Below, piece after piece: positions 1-12,720 of a stretch of 64,000 nucleotides of DNA (position 1 is its first letter; every line of letters starts with the position of its first letter). Position numbers and translations under genes: made by a program. The stretch comes from Pterois miles (lineage: Eukaryota; Chordata; Actinopteri; Perciformes; Scorpaenidae), in contig CAMQGK010000565.1 in the NCBI GenBank assembly GCA_947000775.1, forward strand, positions 1,996,501-2,060,500, given 5' to 3'. The notes below the pieces were generated by a model. It searched no databases, had not been told where the DNA came from, and worked only from the letters and a program-made list of their open reading frames with translations.

Positions 1-449
1 TGATGTTTGTTGCCCCCTAACCCGTCCAATCCCAGAGTCCCACATTGCATCCCAACCCCCAGTCCAACCTTGGCTTTGAAGTTATAAGTTAGCGACATGC
101 CCAAAAGGTTCAGTTAACCCCCCCACCCGCCGCACTCAATCCACCGATTTGCCTCGTCATCGAAGAGACTTTGCCAGTTTTACCACAAAAACTGCTGCCT
201 CGTCGCCATAATGCGCCAGGCCCGGCCGGCCCGATGGAAGCTATTAGTGTAAGAAGTCTGCCTGACTCATCCGATCATACAACCAGGACTCTTCAAGCTC
301 AGACATGGGTCGAGTGAGCAAGACTCTTAATATAGCAGAAGACATGAGCCATGTCAAATGAATCACAGCGTTTGAGGACTCATAAAACATTCCTGATCAA
401 TTAGAGCATTAGCCTGGAGGGTTGGTGTAAACAGTAATCAGACAGTTAA

Positions 450-690
450 AGCAACAGTTCGATATTTTGGGAAAATGCTTATTTGTTTTTGTGCAGAGAG
501 TTAGACATGAAGATCAATGCCACTCATGTTGGTGCACTAAATATGAAACTGCCAGCAGCCAGTTAGCATCTTAGCATAAAGACTGGGAGTAGGTGGCAAC
601 AGCTAGCTCAGCTCTGTCTAAGCTAAGCTAACCTGGCACCACTGAATGAGCAGATTTCCCAAAATACTATTCTATATACTTGAAATAGGG
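450..690 (+). repeat. Interspersed teleost repeat fragment
   Basis: It contains the CAGTTCGATATTTTGGGAAA start, the AGTTAGACATGAAGATCAAT segment and the TTAGCATAAAGACTGG / CTAAGCTAAGCTAAC segments typical of a widespread fish repeat. Related inverted copies lie at 43.6 and 44.5 kb. Confidence 0.65.
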
Positions 691-2928
691 ATTATCCCAC
701 AGAGACTATCGATGAAAACAATGCTCAATCAGTCACCTCATTGAGAACAGTGAGAACCCGAATTTATTGCCAGCTGTCAAGTGTTTCTCCATGGCAGGCA
801 TCCACAGAGATCCATCCTCATCCCCGCACTTCATCACACTGTCCTCCTATTAGGAATTAAACGCAGCTTCTGCCAAGTGCGCATCTGTCTGCAGCCGTAT
901 GTATGTGAACGAATCTGCATGTGTGTGTGTGTGTAAACCCGAGCAAGACCATGTGTCGGCACTGTACATGTATAATTACCGCAGTTCAAGAGATTCTATG
1001 TTTGATACTTGAGATGGTAAACACTTGTCTAACTCAATTAGATTCTCAACCTCCATTTGAGAGCAGTTTGCATTCTCAGCTGTGAGGAGCAGCACACAGA
1101 GGCTCACAAAAGCATTTACAGAGTTGGAACGGTGTGTGAGATCTCTGCGGCAATTACACAGGAACTTCTCGGGTCCACATCCTGTCCCACGACTCGTTTT
1201 GTCAGAGCAGCTTCCCTCCGTTATTTGGGTGTAGTGCTGTCACGCTCGGCTTTAAAGTGTGACTCAGTCGAAAACAATCAAAAACTAAAGAGATGTAGAT
1301 CCACGTCTCTAAAGTGCCAGCAAAGTGTAATCAGAGGATGAATTTCAGTCTTGTATTACAATATTTTGTTCCCCCATAAGCATAAATTATTGATTTATTA
1401 TCTATAATTACCACAAGGTTGGAAGTTCATATCAAACAATATTGAGCAGCGTTATGTGATTCTGTGAGTACTGATGATAATTACTCCCCAATCAGCTAAT
1501 TGGACATAATCATCATTAAGTTGTTTGGCAATGATGCAAAAACAAAAATAATCACAAAACTGTATTAGGGTGAGGTTTTATGAGCTAGAAAGCTATTCTA
1601 CTTGTGCAACAAATAAAGATTGTTAGTAGCAACTAATACATTATACAACAAGGTGAGAAAAGTTTGAGGGGGCTTTCTTGGAGCAAGCAAGTCCCCTGAC
1701 ACTGGGAAAACTTTATAGTCTTGCCTTGATTGCCTAACTGCCTCAGTTTTCAACTAAGAGCTGGGACAATTCACTTAAAATGCAGTCCAATATATTAGAT
1801 CTGACGTATTGGGCTCAATTTGTCAGATCCAGGGGCCATCGGCAGGTCTTAAGTGTATTAGTTACTGTTGACCTCAAAGTTTTAGGGATTGGGACCCTTA
1901 AATAATCAGTGCCGGCTGGCGGGCCACCCCCAGTGCTGAAGGTCCAAAGAGCAGAGCAGACAAGCAGGATTAAAGAGCTACGATACTTCAGCGCAGCACT
2001 GGAGAGAAGAGCGCTGAACAATCAAGAGCATCTTAAATGCTCTGCAGGCTTCGCTAGCTGCCATGGCCTTGAGAAAAAAGGGAAAAGAAAAAAAAAAAAT
2101 AAATCTTTTGCTGATGCTGTAATGCTTTCAGTAATGGATCCAGGACACTAAGGAAACATAGCAATGGGAGAGCGAAGACACAAACATGAACAACAACAGC
2201 AGCTTAATGCAAAAAAAAAAAAAAAAAAAAAATCATGATTCCAAGACTGAAAGACAATAACCAACTGGATAAACAGGGCTTTGTTGTCCAGCCCTCATCT
2301 GGGCTCGTCTGAGGATTTGAAAATGTACTTTTTCTCCTTTCACATAATATGAAACTAGTTGAGCTCGGATAAAGAGGGCTTTAAGGAAATATGGGTTGTT
2401 CAGAAACACCACGCTGCCTCTGAATTTCCATCTCTTCCCTTGGTAACAGTCAGAGCAATGCATCAATTAGAAAATCTGCTTCCACGATGTACATACTTTG
2501 TGCAAGCTGGCATCAATTCCCAGGCTCACAGGAGGTCTCGGTTAAACTCAGCTGTGAATCGTACGATACTATGAGTCAACCGCTTCGTGTGCATGTGTGT
2601 GTTTGTGTCTGAGTATGTTTGCTTCACCCTCGCTGTAATCAAAGTACACTGGAATCCCCCATAACACAAGAGGAAACAAAAACCCATACACATTAAGACT
2701 TTGCTCTACAAAAAGACAGCCACACAAATCTGGTTCCTATCATTCCCGGAGGAATACTTCCTCTTCTTTCAGATCTGAAAAAAACCAAAACAGGGAAATG
2801 AAAAAAGAAACATTTAGACTTTGGAGTGGCTGGAACTTCCTCTAAGCTTCACAGCCGTCAACAACATCTGCAACTGCCAACCGTGGACAGATGTCCAAGC
2901 AGGAACACTAGCTCCGGGTGGGTACACG

Positions 2929-2969
2929 GGGTAGAGGGGGTGGAGGGGGTGGAGGGGGCGGAGGGAGGG
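2929..2969 (+). other. G-rich tract, predicted G-quadruplex
   Basis: Four runs of three to five guanines separated by short TGGA/CGGA spacers lie on the plus strand. This fits an intramolecular G-quadruplex. Confidence 0.5.
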
Positions 2970-4299
2970 CTGCGACTTGGCTGTAAAGATGCCCATCGAC
3001 ACAGTGGTGTGCTGAGTGCTTGTTTTGTGTAGACTGGGAAAATGAACACTCTGGCCTGAATATGTCTCACTGCAGGCATTAACTCTTAGTTACATACGCC
3101 TTTTATTTCACCTCTGAGTCTGACTATTCTGATTTCTACTTGGCCTCGTCTCATACTGTGATTGAATAGACAACAGTGGGCTTGTGATACAACTCAAAAA
3201 AAAAGAAGTTGATGCTTTGTTCATCTATGATTTGTGAATTATTATCTATTTGCAGTTATACGTTCAGATTTTGACTAGTGATATTACTATAAATTACTAA
3301 TATATCCATCTCCTGTCTGTCCATTATTCTAAGCATCCGCACTATAAATCTTGAAAGACCCCTGACCTTGTAACCTGGCCCACTGCTTCCCATCTCCACC
3401 CACACCCTGACACTGTTTCTACACCAGAGCTCAGCACCTGCATCCAATCAAACCCTCCCTTGCATCCTTTGCTCCGCAACTCCCACCAGCACACTGGGAG
3501 TCAGATTCAGACGGGGCTCGGAAAGGTTTTATGACAAAACCAGCCTCGACTTGAGTTCTGATCCAGAACCAGCAAATCAAAAGGGGACAGATGACAAAAA
3601 TAACAGCCATAATAAAGAGTTGCTCGCCTTAAAAAACAAAAAGAAAGAAAGTTCCATTGAAGGTTTTCTCTGTTCTTGAGCGCAAATCCAAACTTGGCCT
3701 GCATAATTGACGAAGGCATTTTTACAACGTACGTAAATTTTGTGATTTAAGATGATGACTTTATCGTGTTTCTAATTACCCTGTTTAATTCGATGGAGCC
3801 GGAGGAGACTAGACCACTAACAAAATACAACTCGGCACAAAACAACCAGCTTAACAAGTCATTTAATCTCGCATTGAAAAAGAATCTATAAATGCAAAGT
3901 GATTAAGGCCATGATGTTTCTTAAATTAAATGTAATTTACACAGCTGAAGTGATATTCTGTTTTTTTGTTCTGACACTTGTGAACTCCGGTCAAACTCGG
4001 CAGCGCTGATCAAATATGAATCAATTTTCTGTTACTGTAATGCTTATTTCTTGCCTCAAATGTTTCAGAAACATCTTGCAGTGTAATATTCAGCTTTAAA
4101 ATGCGCAGATGTATTAAGAGAACTGCAAACAGCGTTGGAAGTAAATCAGTGTGTTTTACAATTTTTAGGACCTAATGATTTAAATAAGGACTAGTAGAGT
4201 GTTTGTGCTTGGAAGTTGATTCACCTCAGAAAAACTTATCCACTGCATTAGAGACATCTCTTTCTCAATGTAAATCTAAGCCCAGGCCCAGTGGCGTCA

Positions 4300-4626
4300 C
4301 ATGACGGACACAGAAGTTGCAATATCACCGTTTGGTTATTGCAACCAGGCTGGGATCAACAACCGGTGCTCTTCCTGGAAACTTGGTACAATGAGAAAGT
4401 TTGACACCAGCAGCCATGTTGAGATCAGTAGAGAAAATACCAAGTACCGCCCACCAGCTGGCACACAGCCAATAGGAACACTCTCTCTGAAATGACCTGT
4501 GACTGGCCAAAGCCTGAAAACAGAGCCATGAGGAAGTGCAGGAGTCGTTTTAACTTGAATTACAATATGCTGAAAGGTTATAATGGAACTTTGATGCCAA
4601 AAACTTTCTGACAACTGATGCTTTAA
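4300..4626 (+). repeat. Interspersed teleost repeat fragment
   Basis: It includes AAAGCCTGAAAACAGAGCCA, GAGGAAGTGCAG and TACAATATGCTGAAAGGTTA, ending in a TGATGCTTTAA tail. I remember these segments from many fish loci. No coding content. Confidence 0.55.
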
Positions 4627-6251
4627 ATATTCAAAAAATACTGAAGATGTTTTGGAAACTAGATTTTAAGACTAAGCATGTCCAAACAACCTAAGAGTGA
4701 CCTTTTAAGCAGTACACCCAAAGGTCCAAACAATCTCTCTTGGCTCAGTGGGTCCAGAAATCAGCACTTTTTGACATGCGGCAGCCGACGGTTCTACTTC
4801 AGGCCTCAGATCTGCCGTAACAGACATCTGTCATCTCACATCAGCACGTAGCACACAGGAGTCTTTAACTCGCTGAGACGTCACATCACTTTTACTGCTG
4901 CCTGTACACTTGCCAGCACTGGTAAAAGAGGAAACAAAACAAACCATTCAGAGGACTCTCCATCAAGTAACATCCAATCTCAACCATCTGGCTTGTACTT
5001 TCTCTGGCATAATTATTTAATAGTCACGTTAATGTGCAGAAGAATGTGTAGTCTGAATTTTACAAAACACCTTTTGTTGCAGTGTATGCTAGCAGTCCTT
5101 CTATCGTTTCCCTGAAAAACAAGTTTTATTGTTCCCCCATTGCTATTCATGCTGCTTTTTTCCAAACACGATACTTCTCGCATCTATTTCACTCCATTTT
5201 TATGGTGCATGCACAGACAAAAAAAAAATGCCAGACTATGCTGTTTACATGCCAGGAGTCACTGGAAAGCCTGATGATTAATTTAGCTCTGATAATTAAA
5301 TGCTGATTCTGATTATGTGTCAAATATGATGATTGAAGTTGTTACCTTAACCAGGTTATGATTAACCTAAAGTTCATAGAAATGCACAAATTATTGCTGT
5401 GAGAACTGCTGTTGAAGCTGAGACTGATGGGTGATGAAGATTACAGGACTGGGACTGGTGAGGCAGGGCTGCACCAGGCCCGTGTTGATGGTGAGTCACG
5501 CTGAAATGCATCTAAAACATCTGGTCCCTCTTACTCTCACACACCCCAGCAACCCTGGGCTCTGCCTACAAAGACAAAAGAAAACACCACTGGAGGTACC
5601 CTCCTCTGCACTGCTCCAAACTGCTGAGTTACTAACACACACACCTACGTACACGTTCAGAAAGTAGGATTCCCCGATCTGTGGCCCTTTATCTCTAGGC
5701 CATGATGCCACAAGGACACAAAGCAGATCACTACTCCTTTGAAACAGGATCCACCACTAGGCCTCTAAATCCTTGACTGCTTACGTACATCCCACTTACA
5801 CTAAACATTGGTCATAAAACATCTTGTTTGTATCTTTTCATCTCGTTTTTACCCTCCCCTCGGACTGTGAATCACAGGAATCTCAACAGCCCCTTACACA
5901 TTAGAAACAACATGCTTGAGCAGAGAGAGGAAAAAGGACAACTGAGTAACTCGGGCTACGGGCCAGCAGTTTGATTCCAGCACAAATCACACCCTGATTC
6001 TCTGAGGTTAACCTCACAGATTGTTCAAGCATCTGCTTTTCGTGTACAGATGACAAATCAAGAGATACTGTCCTAGAACACCAGGCCTTTGCTGAAGCTA
6101 ACTGACACCAGGCATCAAGGAGGTGATGTCTCCGGCACATACGCACTCCACTGTATCAACACATGCAGTGCAACACAAGTTCAGAGGAGTTGCCGCTATT
6201 TTTCCCATCAGCTCATCGACACATCCTTCTCTGTGCATCATCACTCTAACA

Positions 6252-7356
6252 CAGGGGTCTCGAACTCAATTTACCTGGGGGCCGCTGGAGGCAGAGTCTA
6301 GGTGAGGCTGGGCCACATCAAGTATTCCACAAATAAAAGCTTTGTTAAGTTCTTTAACTTGAATGGGTTCTTCTGAACATGAACGGTTCTTCTGAATATG
6401 GCTTCTGATCTGGCAGCGCTTCCTCTCAGCTACATTTGGCTTGAGAGAGGAAGCAGTCGAGACCCTCGGTATGGCTTAAAGATGATCAGCAGTAAGTCTG
6501 GACCTGTACTTGGACTTACTGAAGTTCATGGTGAAGAGCTTTTCGCACATATATGTGCTCCCCAAAAAGGCACATGGTCCACTTGAACATTCGGGAATGC
6601 TCTCCCACTTTTCCTGAAATTGTCTGTGCTCGTCACCAACCTCTCTCTTCACAGCAGGCTTTGAAAAAGACATGATTGGGGCTGCGTGAGATATATTGTA
6701 TATTCATTCTACTTGGTGTCATTCCGCAATAAAGTTGTGCCTGCAATTACACCACCAAACCACTAGTTGGCTGTGGCGTCTCTATGAGTTTCCTTCTTCT
6801 TCTTCTTCTTCTTCTTCTTGTACTACAAACAGAAACTGAGTGGAGTTGGAGCAAATAACTGTTGAACCACAGAACTTTTAGAAAAGTGAGAAAATATATC
6901 TGAGTCGATTTGTGTGAACATTAAAAAGATTGAGGCAGAGAGAAGTTCAGCTTTCTGTGGTTGTCCAGGATCCTGGCCGCTCAGCACCGCTGAGAGATTG
7001 GACCAATCACAGCTGTTACGGTCTGCGTCGCCGCGACGCGTAGTTACATTTCAGGAGAGGAGCGCATCAGGCTACGGCGTCGATTCAACACATGGGCGCC
7101 GTAATGGTTGTTGTGAAATGTTTCTCTGTTTTCATCAAGCCCGGTCGATTGCCCGCCCCCAGGAGCCCCACTGTGATTGGTAGGTCCGTTCAGCTCGGGC
7201 AATAAAGGGACCTTCCCCACACAATGCAGCAAAATGCCATTCACATAAAACTCTCAGGCCGCATTAATATTAAACTTTCATATCAAGGTTGGGGCCACAA
7301 AAACAATCATCCTGCAGGCCGCAATTGGCCCGCGGGCAGCGAGTATAAGACCCCTG
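6252..7356 (-). mobile_element. Non-autonomous hAT transposon with intact ends and target duplication
   Basis: The terminal inverted repeats start CAGGGGTCT at both ends (CAGGGGTCTCGAACTC and, on the other strand, CAGGGGTCTTATACTC). They are flanked by an 8-bp target duplication, CTCTAACA (6,244-6,251) and ATCTAACA (7,357-7,364), which differ at one base. An 8-bp duplication is the hAT hallmark. The 1.1-kb body holds a fused transposase remnant and a CTT microsatellite (6,793-6,819). Confidence 0.85.
6476..6673 (-). pseudogene. Internally deleted hAT transposase (N terminus fused to C terminus)
   Basis: The 65-codon frame begins MSFSKPAVKREV and DEHRQFQEKWE, the N terminus typical of GTF2IRD2/ZBED-like hAT transposases. 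It runs directly into FLGSTYMCEKLFTMNFSKSK and YRSRLTADHL, the C-terminal hAT dimerisation motif. A stop follows ADHL. Past it the same frame continues with family-like residues (SLKPNVAERKRCQ). The BED finger body and all catalytic Asp/Glu residues are deleted. Confidence 0.75.
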
Positions 7357-9186
7357 ATCTAACACAATATACTGTCTGTATTTGTCCTAGTCCTGGACTG
7401 GTTCTGTGTTTACAGGTCCTGGCAGCATGGACGAAGGGACCGGTGCCGAGCTGGACTCTGTTCTGTGACCCAATTCCCACAGTGACCATGAACAATGCCG
7501 CTTGGGAGGATCCCACAGATGCACCGCAACATGTGCTGACAGGAAGGGGTTGCAGAGGTTCAACTAGGAGGAAAAAGTGAGGTTGGGGGGGTGGGTCTTT
7601 AGGTTTTTGACAATCATGTCTAAAGCCTCCGATGGGCGGCATTCAGGTCCATTATTGGAAATAAAGCAGTCGGATGACAGGATCAATAAATTTGGTGAAG
7701 TTTTATAGTGGCCTCTTGACATGTGCTGGATTTTTCTGCCTGACACAGCATTGGTTTACAGCTATCTGACAGGGAGTGCTCAGACTACAAACACTGAGCT
7801 CCTCTGTAGGTTTTATTGTTTGCATTATTCTTGTTTCTTTTTTGTTTTGACATATTAATTAAGAACAGTGACAGCAAAGATGGGTAGTGGAAAAGGGGGG
7901 CATCCAAGGCCATTGTGGGCACAGTATATTTACCCAACAGAGAGCACTACCCCCTTCAGTATTTTTATGTGGCACCCGATACCATGCATGTGTTTTTGTC
8001 TGATTCACAGCTCAACTGCTCTCAGTTTTCAATCATGAATGGAACAAAACATCTCTTCCAGACGGTGTCCCTCTCTGGCTTTCCTCTCCCCATCTTTTTT
8101 TTTTTTTTTTTTTATCTCCCCTCCTCCTCATCAGTCGCTCCTTTCATCTTTCAATCCTCCATTTGGTCCGCATCAGTGCAGGGTAAGATCACAGCACAGA
8201 GAGAGAGGGGCACTAGATAAGAGGCCATGACAGACAGGGAGTGCAGTAAAAGACTAGTTATTTTTCAGTTTCATGGGTCTGCCTTCTCTTCCGTCTGCAT
8301 TAGAGGGTTTTTATAGGCTGGCGGGGAACTTTGGATGCAGTTTAGTTCAGACTTTCAGCTGGCACAGTTCAGGGCGAAGTTGGCACAGACTGACATGGAA
8401 GCGGATACAGAAACATCTGCAGCTGAACTACACAGATTCGATGTAGCATGAGAAGTTAGAAAAACAAACAATGTAAATAGTGAAATGTGTGAAGCACACT
8501 GCACTGTTCATTGCATGCAGTAAATCTCCAGTGACAATATAGAGCATGATGGGTGGACAGAGGGCAGACAGAGGGGTCAGTCTGCAGCCCTCTCAGGATT
8601 TTTACACAGCCTGTCTCCTCAACTACAAAGACACCCCGATTTCTTTTGTCATTAAACCTGAAGCAGGGGTTTGACCCCTTATCCTTAAAACAAGACCCCA
8701 AATCCTATACTAACCTTTTATTGACAAAAAAAAAAAAATCAATTTTCAAGGTAATTCTGGAGCATTATGCAACAGTAAGCAAATCATGATTAGTACCAGT
8801 TAATCTTAATCATTTATTTCATTGATGTAGTCTTGTCTGTGCAGCACTAATCATACTGAAAATGCATGACAACATATATCCAGACCCAATTTATTTCCAT
8901 CGTATTACTGTATGGTCTTAATGCTAAGTGACAAATTTTATTCTCTGAAATGTGATTCATGAGAATCCCACACTTGTGATGTCAGAAACATACATCACAA
9001 CGGCAGTACATAACAGGCCCACGCAGAACATTATACAGCACTACAGAGCGAGTAGCAGCCTTGGAAACAGAACTATAACAACTCATTACAGTCATTCTTG
9101 TTGAGGAAACTAGCATCTGCTCTATGGACAGTCTGCATAGTCAGATGACAATATAATGGCAGCTTTGAGACAACAAACAACAAATT

Positions 9187-9625
9187 CTAATCAGTTCATC
9201 CTTGAGTCCAAGTGGATGTTTGTGCCAGATTTAATACAATCCCCATCAGGCGTTCCTGAGATATCACATTCACAAGAATGGGATGGATGTGAGCTCAGAG
9301 TGACCGTGATCTTTGACCTTTGACCACTAAAATCAAATCAGGTTATCCCTGAGTCCAAGTTGACATTTGAGCCAAATTTGAAAAAAAATTCCCTCAAGGC
9401 GTTTCTGAGATATCACGTTCACAAGAATGGGATGAATGTGAGGTCACGGTGACCTTGACGTTTGACCACAAAAAGCTAATCAGTTCATCTTTGAGTCCAA
9501 GCGGACGTTGGTGCCAAATCTGCAGGAATTCCCTGCAGGCATTCCTGAGATATTGCATTCACGGGAATGGGAAGGACGGGCAATCCGAAAACATAATGCC
9601 TCCGGCCACAGCTGTTGCCAGCCCG
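9187..9625 (+). repeat. Tandem teleost repeat, three units of about 145 bp, with nuclear-receptor-like half sites
   Basis: Units start near 9,192, 9,339 and 9,481 at the CAG(T/G)TYATCCYTGAGTCCAAG segment. Each goes on to CTGAGATATCNCRTTCACAAGAATGGGA-like text, and the array ends ACATAATGCCTCCGGCCAC. The units carry TGACC/TTTGACC half sites, best at 9,314-9,326 (DR1 spacing). This is a known type of fish interspersed repeat. Confidence 0.75.
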
Positions 9626-12221
9626 GACGGATAAGTAGATTGATTTGGCATGCACAGAAGTAATTTAACAATCCATTACCCAAACCCAACCATCGTGGAG
9701 AGGTAGAGAAATCAGTGGGGGGAATTACTAAACTGCTTCCATAATGAAGCTTCTAAGGCTAGATTTAAATTCATCCTCTCAAGGACACTTGACACCTAAA
9801 TTTGAGATTTTGTCCAGTAAATGATCGATGCTTCTTGCATTCAGATTGTGACTAAACACAACTCACATGACATCTCCACACATAAATGAGATGTGATAGA
9901 ACAAGTGTGAGCCAGACCATCTAAGAATGTGGATTTTAATAATGACTCTCAATGGCACAAATACTGCAGAGAGACGCAAAATAATAAAGGTGCAGACAAC
10001 CATGAAAATTATGCGCATAAATTAAGACACCCTGACGATGCAAAAATATCTGTGTGGAGCAGCTGAAAATCCCAACTGGAGAGCGCGACAACTTTTCTTT
10101 ACTGATGCAACGCATCGGCCTGAGAGTGTGAACATCTGACAGTTAATGTGACCTGGAGAGACTGGATGTGGCAGGTGGCCGGTAAAAGGGGTGTACGTGT
10201 ATCCACAGCCGTATGGCAGGGAGAAGATGAAAAGAAGAGAGAGTGAGCCAGGGAGGAGAGGAGAATCGCCCCAGACAAAGAAAAAATGAGCTTGTGTGAT
10301 GAATTGTGCATGCTGGGTTACACTAACATGGCCTCGGCACTATTCTGCCAGAGTATAAAAACAGTGACATCATACGAAGCCTATTTGATGCAGGCCTCTC
10401 TGTAAACACACACATTAGACATTTAAAAAAAGCACACATCAGGATTAAGTCTGATCTGTTTTGTCTTTGTCCAAGGCTCTTAACAAATACGTGTCCAAGA
10501 TACACTACACCAATCATGATAAAGACGTAATATGTCATTTGTATGCGACCATATCTGGTCGAAGTGATTTATCTCCTTGAATAAGCGCTATCTCTAATAT
10601 TATGCTTGTTTGGACCCCGTTTCCCTCGAGTGTCTCTATGTGCTTTCTGGCGTTCATCAGATTTAAGGACTGACCTAAGAGTCAGCCGCTCTCCGCTTCA
10701 TGAGAATATGCAAGTGAGGAGACGCTGCCACTGTAGTGTACCACTGCATGTGTGTGAAAAGCTTGACCTGCAACATGAAGTTTAAAAGACTAAGTCAGTG
10801 TGTGTTTGTTTTGGCGCTACGCTCATATCATTTTACAGACCCAATCAAAGTATGAGCTTAAAAGAAGGGAAAATAAAAGAGCCTTTTATTGGAAAAGGCT
10901 TCCAGACACTGCCAAGGGAATACAGGCCTTTGTGCAGCTTTTTGTTCTCGCATCCTTTGGTGTCTATCTTCAAGAAACAAGTGCCTATACATATCCCACA
11001 GAGCTAAAACTGATAGAGCTGATGGGAAAAGTTCATGAACTCTGTGACTAGATATGAATAACTGCTGGAAATGTGTGTTGTGATGCAAAATCTAAACCAA
11101 ACTAAAGGCCAAAAACTTCCAAGATCCTAGAGAGAGAGACAGAGAGGAATGCTGCAGCAGGCAGGTCATTTGAGGACACAAGCTAGATGTGTGTTTATGA
11201 TGTAAGAGAGAGGAGTGTGGGGATGTGTGGAGACTACCTCAATCAACTGAAAGCACACACAGCTAAACGGGCAATAAAACTATACAAAGAACAAAAAAAC
11301 AGACGCATTCATACATCACAAACATGCGCGCACACAGGTAGCCGATGGCGCTTCGAAACAATGAGCGATGTGGATGATTGAGCTCTTGATCAGACCATGA
11401 AATACAGACCTGAGCAGCGGAAAGCACATCCAGACGGTGGGTGGCTTGTAACGCCTTCTTCACCCCAAACTTTTGCATATTACGTAGACAGGGTGATAGT
11501 TTTGACATGAAGAATTGAAGGTCCCATAATAGCATAAGTAGAAAGTTAAGTTATCGTAGTCACATTCTTACATTACAATAAATTAAGGCATCACTTTACT
11601 GAATGTGAACAAATAGGTTGTTACTTGCATTACATTCTTAAGCCTCCAAAGTCTCTTCGTTGGCATAATATCAATGGAAAAATCTCTTTCGTCTTATTCT
11701 GCCTTCACTTCATGCCAGAAATTTCTGAATTATGAGTAGAGTCCATATGACTGAGCCAACCAAGTGGCAAATATAACTCCAAAAAAGTCTAAATTTAAGG
11801 CTGTAGACTTTATTTTGACAGACTTTTGACTATTTTTACTACCAACGCTGGAAGTGAAAAGTAACGTAGACTTCAAACTCAAGGAGCTGCGCTGATGGAG
11901 GCCTATTTTTTAAGGTACCGGAGAGACGATGAAATACGTCTGGTTTGAGCATTTGTTCCAGGAGTTTCGAAACTCATCAGATGCCAAAACACAGCACAGT
12001 GGTTTATAGTGCTATGAGGAAGAATTTTACAACTCTGGGAAGGTATCACGGTGACAATCATTTGTGGTCTGTTTCAACAATCGCAGGGTTAGCAGTACAC
12101 TGACGCTGTTCCCCTTACAAAGTCATATACCTGGAATGGATGCTTGCACATATAGGACGAGGACAACAGTTATTTTAAGGGATAATGCAAACGTGATGTG
12201 ATGAAGAGTGTAGCCACTTAG

Positions 12222-12720
12222 GCAGCGGTGGGCAACTATTCCTCCTGGGGGGCCACATGAGAAACCCAGATTGTTGCCAAGGGCCAAAGAAATACTGTCA
12301 CATAACCTCTATTTTATCACTATAGAAAACATATTGGGCACTTATTTTTTAGCAAATATACTGACAATCACTCCAAACAGCCTATTAAGAAAATGATATT
12401 ATATGCAGGAGTTTTTGAACCGTACATGACTGACTGTTTTGGGTAGTAATGATTCCATTGGCAAAACTTAACATTTACCATCATTTAACTTAACATTAAC
12501 ACTCACATTTCCTTCTTTCGTTGCATGCAGCTTTGTAAAAGTCCTTGCTGCTTTTGTATCTTAGCTAGCAGCCCCTCGGCTGTCCTCTCCTTCTCATTTC
12601 CAGACGGGTTTCTGTATTTTTCTGCTTGTTTTGTCTCAATATGACGATTTAAGTTGTTTTCTTTGAATACAGCCACGTATGTTGCAAACTAAACACACAG
12701 CTTTACCGCCAACCTCTACG
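12222..12720 (-). mobile_element. hAT transposon fragment with transposase N terminus
   Basis: On the minus strand 12,505-12,705 reads KAVCLVC, then in a shifted frame VAVFKENNLNRHIETKQAEK, TAEGLLAKIQKQQG and ending MQRKKEM. This is the BED finger and following helix of ZBED5/GTF2IRD2-like hAT transposases, with a frameshift in the finger. The left end CAGCGGTGGGCAACT at about 12,224 resembles hAT termini. No right end was found, so the copy is truncated. Confidence 0.65.

Larger units (their letters stand above)
1..6243. other. Non-coding sequence, repeat fragments only
   Basis: No exon could be supported on either strand, including the missing BANP tail. It holds two repeat fragments (about 450-690 and 4,300-4,626), a G-rich tract at 2,929 and short poly(A) runs. 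Confidence 0.6.
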
